Made by a program: the position numbers and the translations under genes. The notes under the pieces are model-generated. The model searched no databases, was not told where the DNA came from, and saw only the letters and a program-made list of their open reading frames with translations. DNA of 64,000 bases from Schizochytrium sp. CCTCC M209059 (lineage: Eukaryota > Sar > Bigyra > Thraustochytrida > Thraustochytriidae), in assembly GCA_000818945.1 (NCBI GenBank), contig KN805372.1:1072820-1136819 (forward strand). The letters are read 5' to 3'. Shown piece by piece: positions 52,701-59,522 of this stretch (the first letter of the stretch is position 1; each line of letters starts with the position of its first letter).

Positions 52701-54516
52701 CTGTGCAATTATGAATGCGACTTCGCGCGAAGTTGCAATGAGCCGGATCCCGCAGCTTATGTCCTCGACAGCGAGTCTGCTCGACCTCGAGGAGGGCTGT
52801 GCTGCAGAAGTGGAGGAGGCTGCGGCGCTGTTTAAGAGTCGTGGCGGAGCTCTTGACGGTCGCACTCTATGCGCCAAATCGCCTTCTACGGGCTGCCTGG
52901 AGAGTCTTGCATCAAAGCTTACGGAGCTTGCATTCGCCGGAAAGTACGTGCCCGCGCATCTGGATACACTGATCAAGGAAACGTGCTCGCTTCTGGTTGA
53001 TGAAGACGTCGAATCCAGAAAATCGCTGGCCCTCTATCTCGAGGAGGAGGGACCCAAGTTGCTACAAATTACTGCGTTCATGGCAGGCGTGGATGCAAGT
53101 TGCGCGAATGATTTTGCGCTCTTGGCCGACATCTCGCTCACCTCGATGTGCAGCAGACCGGAATGCCTGTCACGGCTTGCCTCCGGACTCGAGACCACGC
53201 CACTTGTAGGCGACTACTTGCCCAAGGGTCTGGCGCCGCTCTTTGACGGCGTTTGCGCCTTTGCAACTCAGGCGAGCGACTGGACGACTTTTGCGCAAGA
53301 TACCCTATCCAAGCTCATTTACATTGTTGCAGAGAGCGTGACTGGTGATGCAGCTTGCGCAGCGCAGCTTGAGCGGCTCGCGCTGGACTTGGTGAGTGGC
53401 TCGACATATCTCTCTGTACCGGTGGAGAGTTTGTGCCACATCTCGGACAGCTGTTTGAATACTTTGGTCTCTGATCTCACCACGCTCCCTCTGTGGGGCA
53501 ACTTTTTGCCAGTGGAGACTGGAGACGTCATTGAGGGCGTCTGCGAATATGCTGCTTTGGACCTGGACAGCTTGAGCGATATGGATATTCTTATCAATAC
53601 GCTCAACAAACATTGGGCTGTGCTCATGGAGCTGGTGCTGAATATGGTGGACCTTGAGGACGAGGATTGCGTCGCCTCGCTGAAAAGTCAGTCTACGGCG
53701 TGCGCGAATGAGGGACAATGTCTAAATGCTGTGGTGAGTGCATATCAGACTCAATTGCCCCTTGTAGCTCAGCTCTTCCCTGCCAATGCTGATCTGGCAA
53801 TCGCAAATGTGTGCCAACTCGCGCGCAGCTCCAAGGACGACATCGTTGAAGTCATGTACAAGAAGGGGGGTGTTTTGGACAGTCTGATTCTGTGGCTTCC
53901 GGCTGACGCCTTGGCTTCGACGGACGATTGCGCGTCACGCTTTGAGAAAGCCGCTGCGCTTCCCGAAGCAGGAACGCCAGGGTCCTGGCAAAAGGTATTG
54001 TCGTGCACTGTAGGTGGCGACTGCCTGCAGCCTGTTGCGCGTAAGATGCTCAAATTGTCCAGCATGGAAGTTACGGAGGCGGAAATGGCCCTCTTTGAGA
54101 CTGTTCTGATTGACCAGCCGTGCGGGGAAGGATCCACTGTTGGCGACGGTGACGGAGACGGCAACGATGACGGAAGTAGCTCTTCGGAGGATTCCAAGGG
54201 CATGAATATCTCGCTCAAAGCACTCAAGGGTGCATCGATTGCTGCAGGCGCACTCCTACTTGTGTCTGTGCTTTTCTTTGCACTGAACATGCGTCGTGAG
54301 AGCAAGATTGCGTCGGCAAGTAGACGGCCTGACGTCCTGAGCCGACGGGTATCACAGTCCATCATTCCGCATGGTCTCGAGCAAGACTACGACGCTGGCG
54401 TAGGGCACCGAGATGCTGACGTCAGCCACGACGACGATGCGTTTGACGCTTCTTCTGATGGGGATGAGGACGAGTACGATGACGAGCCCATGCAGCTTCA
54501 TGCCCGCAGGGCTTAG
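43756..54516 (+). CDS. Giant type I membrane protein with about 28 four-cysteine repeats
   Basis: A single 10.8 kb exon, 3,586 residues; family not recognised. It starts with a signal peptide (VVGLWLAPLVVVSALLSF, likely cut near VDAS). About 170 residues without Cys follow, then a Cys-bearing entry region. From about residue 390 to 3460 the chain is tandem units, each with four Cys. Class A (about 18 units of 104-137 residues, to about base 51408): Cys 1, 5-10 residues, Cys 2 followed by LxxLGxxLD, then LPxxC, then LPxLLxLxxxL and YxPxxPxxC. Class B (about 10 units of 76-122 residues): LPLVGxYVP between Cys 2 and Cys 3. All units look helical. An Asp/Gly/Ser-rich stalk, one membrane helix (about 3493-3512) and an acidic 74-residue tail end the protein. 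A cell-surface adhesion or structural role is inference. Confidence 0.85.
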   Translation: MKVVGLWLAPLVVVSALLSFTGVDASPLQRTYEREFTASDGYVNFGAVLAEFAVASRHLRNGKLDYKGPLDIEKELHVERAKISFARRLRDSFRSRYPERVSEDISVEQEYKVLPYFVSPDVARRLQAEGFDTALNPSKDEIAARDEHQLETLQPRAPHGRRLFEFPILCDSSTGECSTEWVCWSISIALNGLNMEETCNLLEKVQTIADGSWTIDDWLKEIPNFIDLLKDLDGIAGIISTSACAATATDFSAYSQYGDEAVFYYPKAICLDVTVFRGCMLELLLIIGFPLVDEIQQFLPTDVVDILEQIQGLLESIHVGIVNICVSMKQIGLLGDGSLLTFVESWEELFTLAQGSTTTTKLELLLDVVGQMTSWDLINDYLPAFPAACAKPLATAARSAYEQVFGPNAVSSDQLPAAICASIGETTALDCLTIIATNIDEIEWMSSALGNGHLHELSEEVVPSLCSVLSDLSNLSPSDIFAQIPLLLRVYKRLSLDLLSSILPGVHDTLIDCAEPFATLAEEAEAALDDTRAMIQLVCSDSVNNNKCFVSLSDGVDQIGFAQEVVGQGTLKTVITQTLPGACEITNAVLAEDDLSISTILAQLPAIVEWYASVSKIDAFSDYVPAWPEETCSSEVITNLTQDLLEGVEDSSVLPSKLCSLSSGQAQACMLSIGESLENSELVRSLFVSSVTSAGPNATFYALFHEAFPSVCNAVNGANISVEDLVRSIPGVLAVVAALDIVPLRQQFPDIHALLADRVCTAQFEKFGSWIADIIAGNDKNTVNRICSRIGKNQCLIDLSRAVDSIEFVREQIGKGTLELIVDDLVPQTCRDLKSAAGTFSIDTLVESLPSLLSVFDELTAVSVDGSDDADAVYPLQAYLPQIPRDASCRAGFQTIAGDLVNFVYKDDATLGTLMTQMCVTWLDAGYYTCLESLGAEIDQVPLLVDLLGAEGVVQAIPNTLLPSACAILQPELPLMESVALVIEKLPEIISLYADLQPNTLLPGFVKEYLPPFPTENCTDEVISLLQTHLSEVVGDHSLALQILCHDLETSERACLVAIGDGIDQADALQEAVGLSDGFLQSVVQTEIPRACKIIGNELASVDVTNLLTKIPEILNFISSLKETMPTVLAQYVPVIPHETCDASYASVSAKFTANPQPLAVCDLDDQEVECVALLGDAVDDVDMLRELIGGRGLIRYTVTTVRTEACEAIGHISDMALVDLADQIPQAFEILNTLNNFTLLDSYIPDMPSTCVREIPSVANQLALTVQETQGSSTDLEEAIVGTLCSLEEDAKTCLADLGYNLAQVEWIASIVPNTHAIALDLLKLLPLACALFDDQSAFPGADEVLTFLPAAVSLVDSLRDISFVEPYLPDITDDCMDVYGLLAAELSPVGVAGIPSVLCGMPNATKTCFREISWPAVIPDGVAVSVVDTLPTACAAATSIGDLDFNSILTSIPLILDLVDELHEIDALSAYIPNIDSNCTSLFKTSLVPRFENDGVVEGTCGITSAEQLCVVDLVDRILDVSLIADLASQQLQTDDPDSLKVLVSTLFATLPRACAIVDGVDVLGNVFLALDDMISILEQLREFKAFASVVPSLDASCAAEFRLTLASVQASEAAQTNAVALLPRTVCGVVLGDAALGTCLQDIGAQLDAGPLAGDGDLSIETIVKVFVEKILPLICGVIERVIDDEGTLNITNVVLSLPDIAEIYANAAAAAGPAYLPAFPEQDCSRNVLTSIAKAINSGDVLKVLCAGLTNPDKVCVRSLGSTLDQVSFVSSMMGRSNLIRELLGEPMDAACSALSFDTGVDVTSILGHVDAILVAVDAANRLVPSLVADFLPEIPGGECLTVSFPRISVLLADFKVEKLCRMKSADRECVALLGDNLETTPLVRDMLYGDLDVTTTNTSLVRSVMEALPLTLCSALDELGAVEFDGVIAAIPHAFTLMRTLYGYPALRAYVPWVPNVCLETVEDTTTRLSSNVDDPLEAMCGLTTPETKCLVGLGASLDATNLTAGVEDLLNATLGLVPTVCDTLQAESIDTSDLLRYLPSLFMLFEKVDVVAQSLDLYDVTIGETCHVRLQAIATRLSATGAVDALPAELCNSTSSDFVCMRTASQAIEQLPLVKDTVPEGLLANVLTLMETTVCEVLSSSEDTDYLGFVSALPELVEILDQLEEMDMMSSYLPVFSDECKTLFAGSITTKLEEGVALAKEQGLLRISGSLDFSGLTGILCAFNDEEDQCFRDVAHAVVATPMMASLSSSLGEDYTLSEIVESAFRIRERACSLFNELGSLSSASLFYSLRDVLHIIDELQNFPVVSEYVPEFRESCLDPIDDLSDAISSGISTVSTVCSLNATETGCLVHLAHQLDTISQVRFMFSLFGGEAYESIEAFVRSLLYEVIDPSCALMSDMGVGMEGINLSEFIFKIPDFVDALRTMKTMPFIDELAPQVGEECLAELEGVVPASASRTSEIDGVTFVCGSSQQVRMCVQELNDAFEEIDFIGKHIPDGVVEAFIASLDSGCKLFLSDGLDQASFFENEMPVLMRNAGIIAGVQDSCLVLSNTTEVCSLGDDCLREYIAKLSIVPLLGKFIPSWASDAVVDLCAVQSGESTMNVFIETHLASIIDSVLGGHECAESEIDTSTPSRVCSSLGPACVQELADNLPSLAPDGLDELLVATCSLFASEDGGETVFSLLPYLGSLLDVLAFVLGYPSDTCAVQIKANVLVDDFDAIKFCYGLDSECTTEVVKTMRSLPFVGAYLPIGTDQLIGVLCGVLKDEESLSSLMEHIPTLLDILAEIFLGGHLDLTEACQAEITEYVIDERSGTVNVRNLCVLDDTCTASVIHSLQELPLVGEYVPDTVGEVLQDACVLQGSTDGSNYVEVSEDAESNFMKLLPRILDLLGRVLGDQVAPGDESEANRLLESTINTTQLSCGTMLVSFAAKHNETFSTRDFCSEVTPACVQYSMEKLSTLPIVNEFLQPRTGEVLGTTCAIMNATSREVAMSRIPQLMSSTASLLDLEEGCAAEVEEAAALFKSRGGALDGRTLCAKSPSTGCLESLASKLTELAFAGKYVPAHLDTLIKETCSLLVDEDVESRKSLALYLEEEGPKLLQITAFMAGVDASCANDFALLADISLTSMCSRPECLSRLASGLETTPLVGDYLPKGLAPLFDGVCAFATQASDWTTFAQDTLSKLIYIVAESVTGDAACAAQLERLALDLVSGSTYLSVPVESLCHISDSCLNTLVSDLTTLPLWGNFLPVETGDVIEGVCEYAALDLDSLSDMDILINTLNKHWAVLMELVLNMVDLEDEDCVASLKSQSTACANEGQCLNAVVSAYQTQLPLVAQLFPANADLAIANVCQLARSSKDDIVEVMYKKGGVLDSLILWLPADALASTDDCASRFEKAAALPEAGTPGSWQKVLSCTVGGDCLQPVARKMLKLSSMEVTEAEMALFETVLIDQPCGEGSTVGDGDGDGNDDGSSSSEDSKGMNISLKALKGASIAAGALLLVSVLFFALNMRRESKIASASRRPDVLSRRVSQSIIPHGLEQDYDAGVGHRDADVSHDDDAFDASSDGDEDEYDDEPMQLHARRA
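44918..51408 (+). repeat. Class A four-cysteine protein repeats (about 18 units)
   Basis: In-frame tandem units without obvious nucleotide identity, each about 330-410 bp; the Cys pattern and the LGxxLD and YVPxxP motifs define them. The divergence shows the array is old rather than recently amplified. Confidence 0.75.
51409..54123 (+). repeat. Class B four-cysteine protein repeats (about 10 units)
   Basis: Shorter units. The segment after Cys 2 is compressed to the LPLVGxYVP motif, leading in about 10 residues to Cys 3. The last unit is incomplete and leads into the stalk. Confidence 0.75.
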
Positions 54517-54606
54517 ATAAAAAATATATATTCGTCATCGCTTTGTAATGATCGCATGCGGGATTTTGCCTATTTGGACGAGGAGGGAGAAGGAGGGGGA
54601 AGGGAG

Positions 54607-55371
54607 TCAAGACGCCTCCTTGCAGGTCGTGGATTTCCGAGTAAGCCTGTATATCTTGATCCGTTTGCTCTGAAATTCGGGGTGAAAGTCCTGAACGGAA
54701 ATCTCTCGAATCTGAAAAGAACGAGCTTGAAGCTCTGCCCAAAGGAGCTCGTCGGTGCGTATTGCGCGGGTCTGATGTGCAAGAAGAATGTGTTGGATAT
54801 GGGGGTTGGCGCTTTCGATGCGTGCGAGAGTGTCTGCAAAGGGAATGACGAGTTCTGGGACCCAAATGACGTCGGCAGCAAGAATGTGTGTGAGATCGCC
54901 ATGCTCTACAGCGCGAGGATCGAGCTCTTCTGCGGTCCAGTCGAGTGCAAAGACCTGGACACGCTCACTTAAGTGTTCGTTTCGAGCTGCATTCCCAAGC
55001 GCATTCCCAAGCGCATAGTCAAGATCTGTGAGATAGACTGCGCCAGCGCCAAGAGCGGCACTTGCGAGGCCTACGACGCCCGTGCCACAGCCTAGCTCGA
55101 GCACACGAGCTTGTGGAGAAAGAGGTACGGCGTGCTCGACATACTTGGCGAGCACGATACTCCCGTCCCAAACGACGAGGCCTGTGCCTTCGCCAGTGTT
55201 GGCGACCTCGTCGACGAGCAGTGGCTTGCCAGCGATCTTCAGCTCGCCGCGTGAGCAGTTGACTGCGAACTCACGCCAGCCGAGAAGAAGCACAGGCGCG
55301 GCGTCTTCTTGGGCGGCCATGCCAGCCGTCGAGGCAGCCGCTGCCACTGCCAGCGTCGTTATGGCAAGCAA
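54607..55371 (-). CDS. METTL21-type (family 16) protein methyltransferase
   Basis: 254 residues. Residues about 64-77 (GLVVWDGSIVLAKY) match the VWD...LxxY entry helix of family 16 methyltransferases. Motif I is VLELGCGTG at 90-98, TDLDYAL lies at about 115-121 (post I), and ADVIW at 166-170 corresponds to the D-x-x-Y/F signature of the METTL21/eEF-KMT group. These enzymes transfer methyl from SAM to lysines of chaperones or elongation factors. The first 18 residues are hydrophobic and Ala/Thr-rich, so translation may start at the internal Met 18, or this may be a targeting signal. The target protein cannot be read from sequence. It is convergent with the giant gene, only 90 bp between the stops. 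Confidence 0.85.
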   Translation of the reverse strand: MLAITTLAVAAAASTAGMAAQEDAAPVLLLGWREFAVNCSRGELKIAGKPLLVDEVANTGEGTGLVVWDGSIVLAKYVEHAVPLSPQARVLELGCGTGVVGLASAALGAGAVYLTDLDYALGNALGNAARNEHLSERVQVFALDWTAEELDPRAVEHGDLTHILAADVIWVPELVIPFADTLARIESANPHIQHILLAHQTRAIRTDELLWAELQARSFQIREISVQDFHPEFQSKRIKIYRLTRKSTTCKEAS

Positions 55372-55603
55372 GGTCTTGATTTTCCTCGCGAATCGATTTG
55401 CTTGTTTTGGTTTTCACCAATGAATTTTTTTTATTAGGCCTTTGCAGGCCTCGGCTTATAGGTTCTAATCGAGCCTGGGCCGACATCCAAGCCTACCACA
55501 ACCGTAGTTTGTTGACACGATGGGTCGGAGGGAACAGCTGAGATGATGAACTCGCGTTGTGTGGCGAGCAAATTTCTAATCTCCAAGTATCACATTATCA
55601 TGA

Positions 55604-57448
55604 TTATGCATCTTGTGCAAGAGAGATGAAGACTGCGCCGAGACGAAGCGTTGCATGTGGCGTTTCGCTATCTGAGCTGTCCTCTGCAATTTTTTCGGAA
55701 GTGTCTTCCACGAAACATTGGACCTGGGCAACGGCGCCATCCTTGAGAGAGCCAAGCTTTTGCCAGAACTCTGATTCGGTAGCGACGCTAGCTTTGGGCT
55801 TCTTCGAATAAATGGTGATCTCGTCCTGAGATTCGAGCGTTTCACCGTTCTCAAGATCGTGGCGGCGGCGGCATGGCTCGACGACCATCTTGAGCATAAA
55901 TTTATCAGTGAAGGGTAGCAAGATGCCAAGTTGAGTGTCTGGCACAGCGTTGCCTTTGGCTGCGGCGTTCTCTTGATCGAGGGTCACGGCTCCTTGGATG
56001 TCGGGACAATGGAGCTGGAAGCGCACAAAGCGGCCTTTTGCTGTGATTTGTTCCGTGCCAGACTCTGCAATAGGCTCGAGGCGCACTTTTCTGCCAGTTT
56101 GCAGGGCAAGAGTGACTTGGCGAGGAAAGATGTCGCGTGCCATGCTCTGCTTCGCGTTCTTTTCGTCTTCAGAGACGGGTTCGATGGTGACACCTGTTGA
56201 AGACGCTTGTGCGCTGCTTTCTTCGTCAAGCGCCGTGTTGCGGCCGGAAAGGAGTTCCTCGACAATGTCTTCGTTGTACAGGCCTGCGAGCTGGCGAACG
56301 AGGGGGTCGTCACGGCCTTCCTTTTCCTTAAAAGTCGTTTGAAAAACCCTTTGGATTTGTTGGTTCCAGTTCGTTTCGCGTAAGAGGCTATCGCGAACCT
56401 CTGCGACCTGCTCAAGCACTAAAGTCGAGGACGTCGTGGCTGGCGGCGCATCCATGATGACCAGCTCATCAAAAGTGCGCTGCAGATCGGCGAGCACGGG
56501 GAGCTGATCGACGAGAGTCTGATTAAGGTACTTGCGTGTGCGCAAGAGGGAATCTTTACGGAATGAGTGAAAGTGATAGCGTTTGCGAACCTCCCCCTCG
56601 CAGAGCAGATTAAAGAGAATGAGCCAGGGTTGCGCCTCGAGAGGAGTGAGCAAAAGCAGGTCTCTGGGTTCGACGTTTGTCCAGATATGGTCTCGTAGTT
56701 TTTCCCATTGGCCTTGCGAAGTGCGGCGCGTCCACGGCGGGTTTTCGATGCATGGGACGACGAGACATGGGACGTCATGCGTGTCAAGCAGGCGCGTCAT
56801 GACGCTGAGCGGGAGCTGAGTGACGTGCTCACAAATAAATCGCAGCACAGACACCGCGGCGATGCTACAGCGCCAGACCACGTCGCGAAGCTGACGACGG
56901 AAATCGCGCAACCGTGCCTCTGGAGTGTCGAGCTCTGGTGCACTTTGGTCTTGATTGGCGCCTGATGCGTCGTGGTCGTCACCGTTGTTTAAGTCATCGC
57001 GCACCGAGCGTTCGCAAAGCCATCGAAGACGGCGACAACAGTAGTCAACGACCTCGACAATGGTCTCGCCACACGACTGCGCGGCGTAGTCGTGGTAGAG
57101 GACGACTTCGAGCAGATTGCACAGGGTGGCTTCATGGAAAGCGACGTGGTAGCCGCGGATAGAGTTGCGCTCTGCGAGGTGGCGCTGGACAGACTCGTCG
57201 GCGAGGACGTGCTCGCGCCAGGCCTCGATGACAACGAGCTCATGCACGACCACACGAAGCTTGTCGTGTGTGACGAGTCCCTCGAGCACAAAGTTTTCCT
57301 CGTTCTTTTGCACGCTCTCGTGCGCCTGCAGGTTGAGTTTCTGCAGGGCAAGGTGCTGTTTCATCCATGTTGGCGAGCCAACCTCTTCCACGGGAAAGGC
57401 TTTGAGGGCTTCGATGGTGCGCTCTGCCTCGTGCGCGGGAAGCACCAT
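55604..57448 (-). CDS. ZMYND10: ZMYND10-like ciliary dynein-assembly factor lacking the MYND finger
   Basis: 614 residues. Residues 1-400 follow human ZMYND10/BLU closely: MVLPAHEAERTIEALKAFPV opening with EVGSPTW, then QHLALQKLNLQA, a LVTHDKLRVVVHELVVIEAW block, the NLLEVVLYHD helix, VDYCCRRL, LSVMTRLLDTHDVPCLVV and DQLPVLADLQ. ZMYND10 acts in the cytoplasm in assembly of axonemal dynein arms, through client proteins and HSP90 co-chaperones. The C-terminal MYND zinc finger of the animal protein is absent; residues 420-614 instead form an unrelated acidic region with beta-like segments (VRFQLHCPDIQG, FMLKMVVEP). The presence of this gene implies motile cilia, for example on zoospores. Confidence 0.85.
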   Translation of the reverse strand: MVLPAHEAERTIEALKAFPVEEVGSPTWMKQHLALQKLNLQAHESVQKNEENFVLEGLVTHDKLRVVVHELVVIEAWREHVLADESVQRHLAERNSIRGYHVAFHEATLCNLLEVVLYHDYAAQSCGETIVEVVDYCCRRLRWLCERSVRDDLNNGDDHDASGANQDQSAPELDTPEARLRDFRRQLRDVVWRCSIAAVSVLRFICEHVTQLPLSVMTRLLDTHDVPCLVVPCIENPPWTRRTSQGQWEKLRDHIWTNVEPRDLLLLTPLEAQPWLILFNLLCEGEVRKRYHFHSFRKDSLLRTRKYLNQTLVDQLPVLADLQRTFDELVIMDAPPATTSSTLVLEQVAEVRDSLLRETNWNQQIQRVFQTTFKEKEGRDDPLVRQLAGLYNEDIVEELLSGRNTALDEESSAQASSTGVTIEPVSEDEKNAKQSMARDIFPRQVTLALQTGRKVRLEPIAESGTEQITAKGRFVRFQLHCPDIQGAVTLDQENAAAKGNAVPDTQLGILLPFTDKFMLKMVVEPCRRRHDLENGETLESQDEITIYSKKPKASVATESEFWQKLGSLKDGAVAQVQCFVEDTSEKIAEDSSDSETPHATLRLGAVFISLAQDA

Positions 57449-58346
57449 CTTCTCCTCTTTTTTCCTTTTCTTGAACCTCTGTGCTGCGTGCAGCTCCTGC
57501 CAGCGCCTGGGCTCTTTCTTGTTTGTTTATTTTTTCTCGATTTGGACTCAACGTTCGAGTCCAATACGGTGGTACTACATATTGGGACTTTGAAGACCGT
57601 TGAGGCCGCCGCCGCAAGTGCTTGTTCCGAAGAAGGTGGGGCGGGAACTAGGGCCTGGGCCTAATGTAGCCTACAGAGCTTCAAAATAAAGGTGACTTTT
57701 ACAGCGTCATCATCCGAGTCATCATCATGCATGCTAGGGCCTAACTGTATGCCTATGTCTTACAGAAGAGTTTGGCGACAAGAATTATGATTCGTGACTT
57801 GTACACTCGGCTGGCGAACTAGGACGCAAGCGCATGTCGCTTCGCATTGTCAGTCTCTTCACCATTCAACACTGTGGCCATTCATTGGTCAGTCACCATC
57901 GAAGAAAAGCGTCGCTTCCCACGTCCGCTGGTAGACCCACGTATAGTACTATACATTCAAGTAAATAGGCAAGCCGGCCGCGGCCCGAGTAGGTACTATA
58001 CGAGTAGGGTCAGGTGCATGTGCGCACACCCTCAAGAAACTGGAAACCTACAGGGCCCACTTCGCGGCACGTGTGCCGGCACGTGGTATACGTCACGATA
58101 GCTTGCTGCACGCCAAGCTGAAAAAAAGGCAAAGCGACAACTTGCGTCCAAGATCGAGGCTGACGCCGGGGCCGACACTGACTGGGCTGGCGTCGCCAGG
58201 CAAAAGAGCAGACGCAGACGAGCAGACGCTGAGCCGGCGCTGGGCCGAGAGGTAGACGCATAGGCTTGAGGTCAAAGCGCGACTAGTCAGACTGACTTAC
58301 TTATTTACTTCTGGGGGAAGAGAGATTGAGGTGATCGCCGCCGACG
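57449..58346. other. Divergent intergenic region between ZMYND10-like and multi-pass membrane protein genes
   Basis: Contains CTAGGGCCTGGGCCTA (57649-57664) and CTAGGGCCTAA (57733-57743). No gene is seen. Confidence 0.45.
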
Positions 58347-59522
58347 ATGATTCGGGTTTTGCAAGGCATGAACGGAGATCTTCGATTTTGGTCGAGAGTC
58401 ATGGCTGTGGCCGAAGGCATCAATATTATCGGCAACAATGTCTACGATGTCAGTACTTCCATATATTACTATGCGCAGGATGCCGAAGTCTCTTATATGC
58501 TTGTGCTCGCGACGGCGGCCTGCGTCTTGCACCTGTTCGCCACCATGATTGTACTAAAGTATGATATACTGGACAGTCTGCCTTCAATGATCGAGGCGAC
58601 CTTCATGACCACCGTGGCAGTTTTCCTCGGACCAGGCATTGTGGCGGCTAACTTTGGAAATGACTTGTATCCGTTTGCGCGCAACTATGCACAAACCTAC
58701 AACTCGACGGAGTGGACCATGGATGAGGCATGTCCCCCGACAGGGCAGCTTTCTTTCATTTTCACGGTACTCTCGGGGGGCTTCATGGGCACTTCGTTTC
58801 TCATGGACGCGTACGGGGTCTATACCTGGCCCTCGAAAGATGTAGCATCGTGGCTCAGCATGGGGAACGGATGGGCTGGAGCTTTGCCTCTCGCGTCGAC
58901 TTGTTTGATGAAGCTCGTGGTCCTACTTCCGATTGGTTCTGTGTATGTGTTCCGCTCATACTTTCCCCTCTTGTCTCTTTTCGTCGCCATGGCGTTTTGC
59001 GAGATTACTGCACGGGTTCTTGCTCGACTTCAAAATAGTCGCGTCGACTGGGTGTATGCGACTGTCGTGCGACCACGTTCAGAGCCCATTTCGCTCGCTG
59101 AGCACTTTTCGGTCTTCTTTGGACGATTCCCTTCAATAATTGTGGGTATCATTTCGCTGCTCTGGTTTGTTATTTCAATTGGAGCAGATGGCGGCATCGG
59201 GTGGCTTGGTGATAACCCGGGCTTGCCGCTATGCACGCCCTTTGGCTACACAACGTGCTGCTGGGTGTTTTTTGGATATGTCGTATATCTGCACCTTTTA
59301 TACCTGGTGTGCGGTATGCAGGGAATGGCTGGGACCTTGGCAGTGATGAAGATGAAGATGGACGATGATGTGGTCGAGGAAATTCTTTTGAAGAAGCGCC
59401 GAGGCATGTGCTTTCGCGTGATCGGGGACTTGATTTTCCACGCAGAGCTTCCGAATTTGCGTGAAAATGCAGACGCTGATGCGACACGTGTTGGGGCCAA
59501 AGTGAATCCCACGGGACCGTGA
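58347..59522 (+). CDS. Multi-pass membrane protein, family not recognised
   Basis: 391 residues, intronless. About seven hydrophobic helices can be read, at roughly residues 50-72, 84-105, 134-156, 176-200, 205-227, 257-278 and 304-327. The loop between the second and third carries an N-x-S/T site (YNSTEW) and a Cys, so it is probably outside the cell or in a lumen. The C-terminal 60 residues are charged and cytosolic in style (MKMKMDDDVVEEILLKKRR). No transporter, rhodopsin or GPCR signature is evident; no lysine or ion-binding motif stands out. The ATG at 58347 follows GACG. Channel, transporter or receptor all remain open. Confidence 0.6.
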   Translation: MIRVLQGMNGDLRFWSRVMAVAEGINIIGNNVYDVSTSIYYYAQDAEVSYMLVLATAACVLHLFATMIVLKYDILDSLPSMIEATFMTTVAVFLGPGIVAANFGNDLYPFARNYAQTYNSTEWTMDEACPPTGQLSFIFTVLSGGFMGTSFLMDAYGVYTWPSKDVASWLSMGNGWAGALPLASTCLMKLVVLLPIGSVYVFRSYFPLLSLFVAMAFCEITARVLARLQNSRVDWVYATVVRPRSEPISLAEHFSVFFGRFPSIIVGIISLLWFVISIGADGGIGWLGDNPGLPLCTPFGYTTCCWVFFGYVVYLHLLYLVCGMQGMAGTLAVMKMKMDDDVVEEILLKKRRGMCFRVIGDLIFHAELPNLRENADADATRVGAKVNPTGP

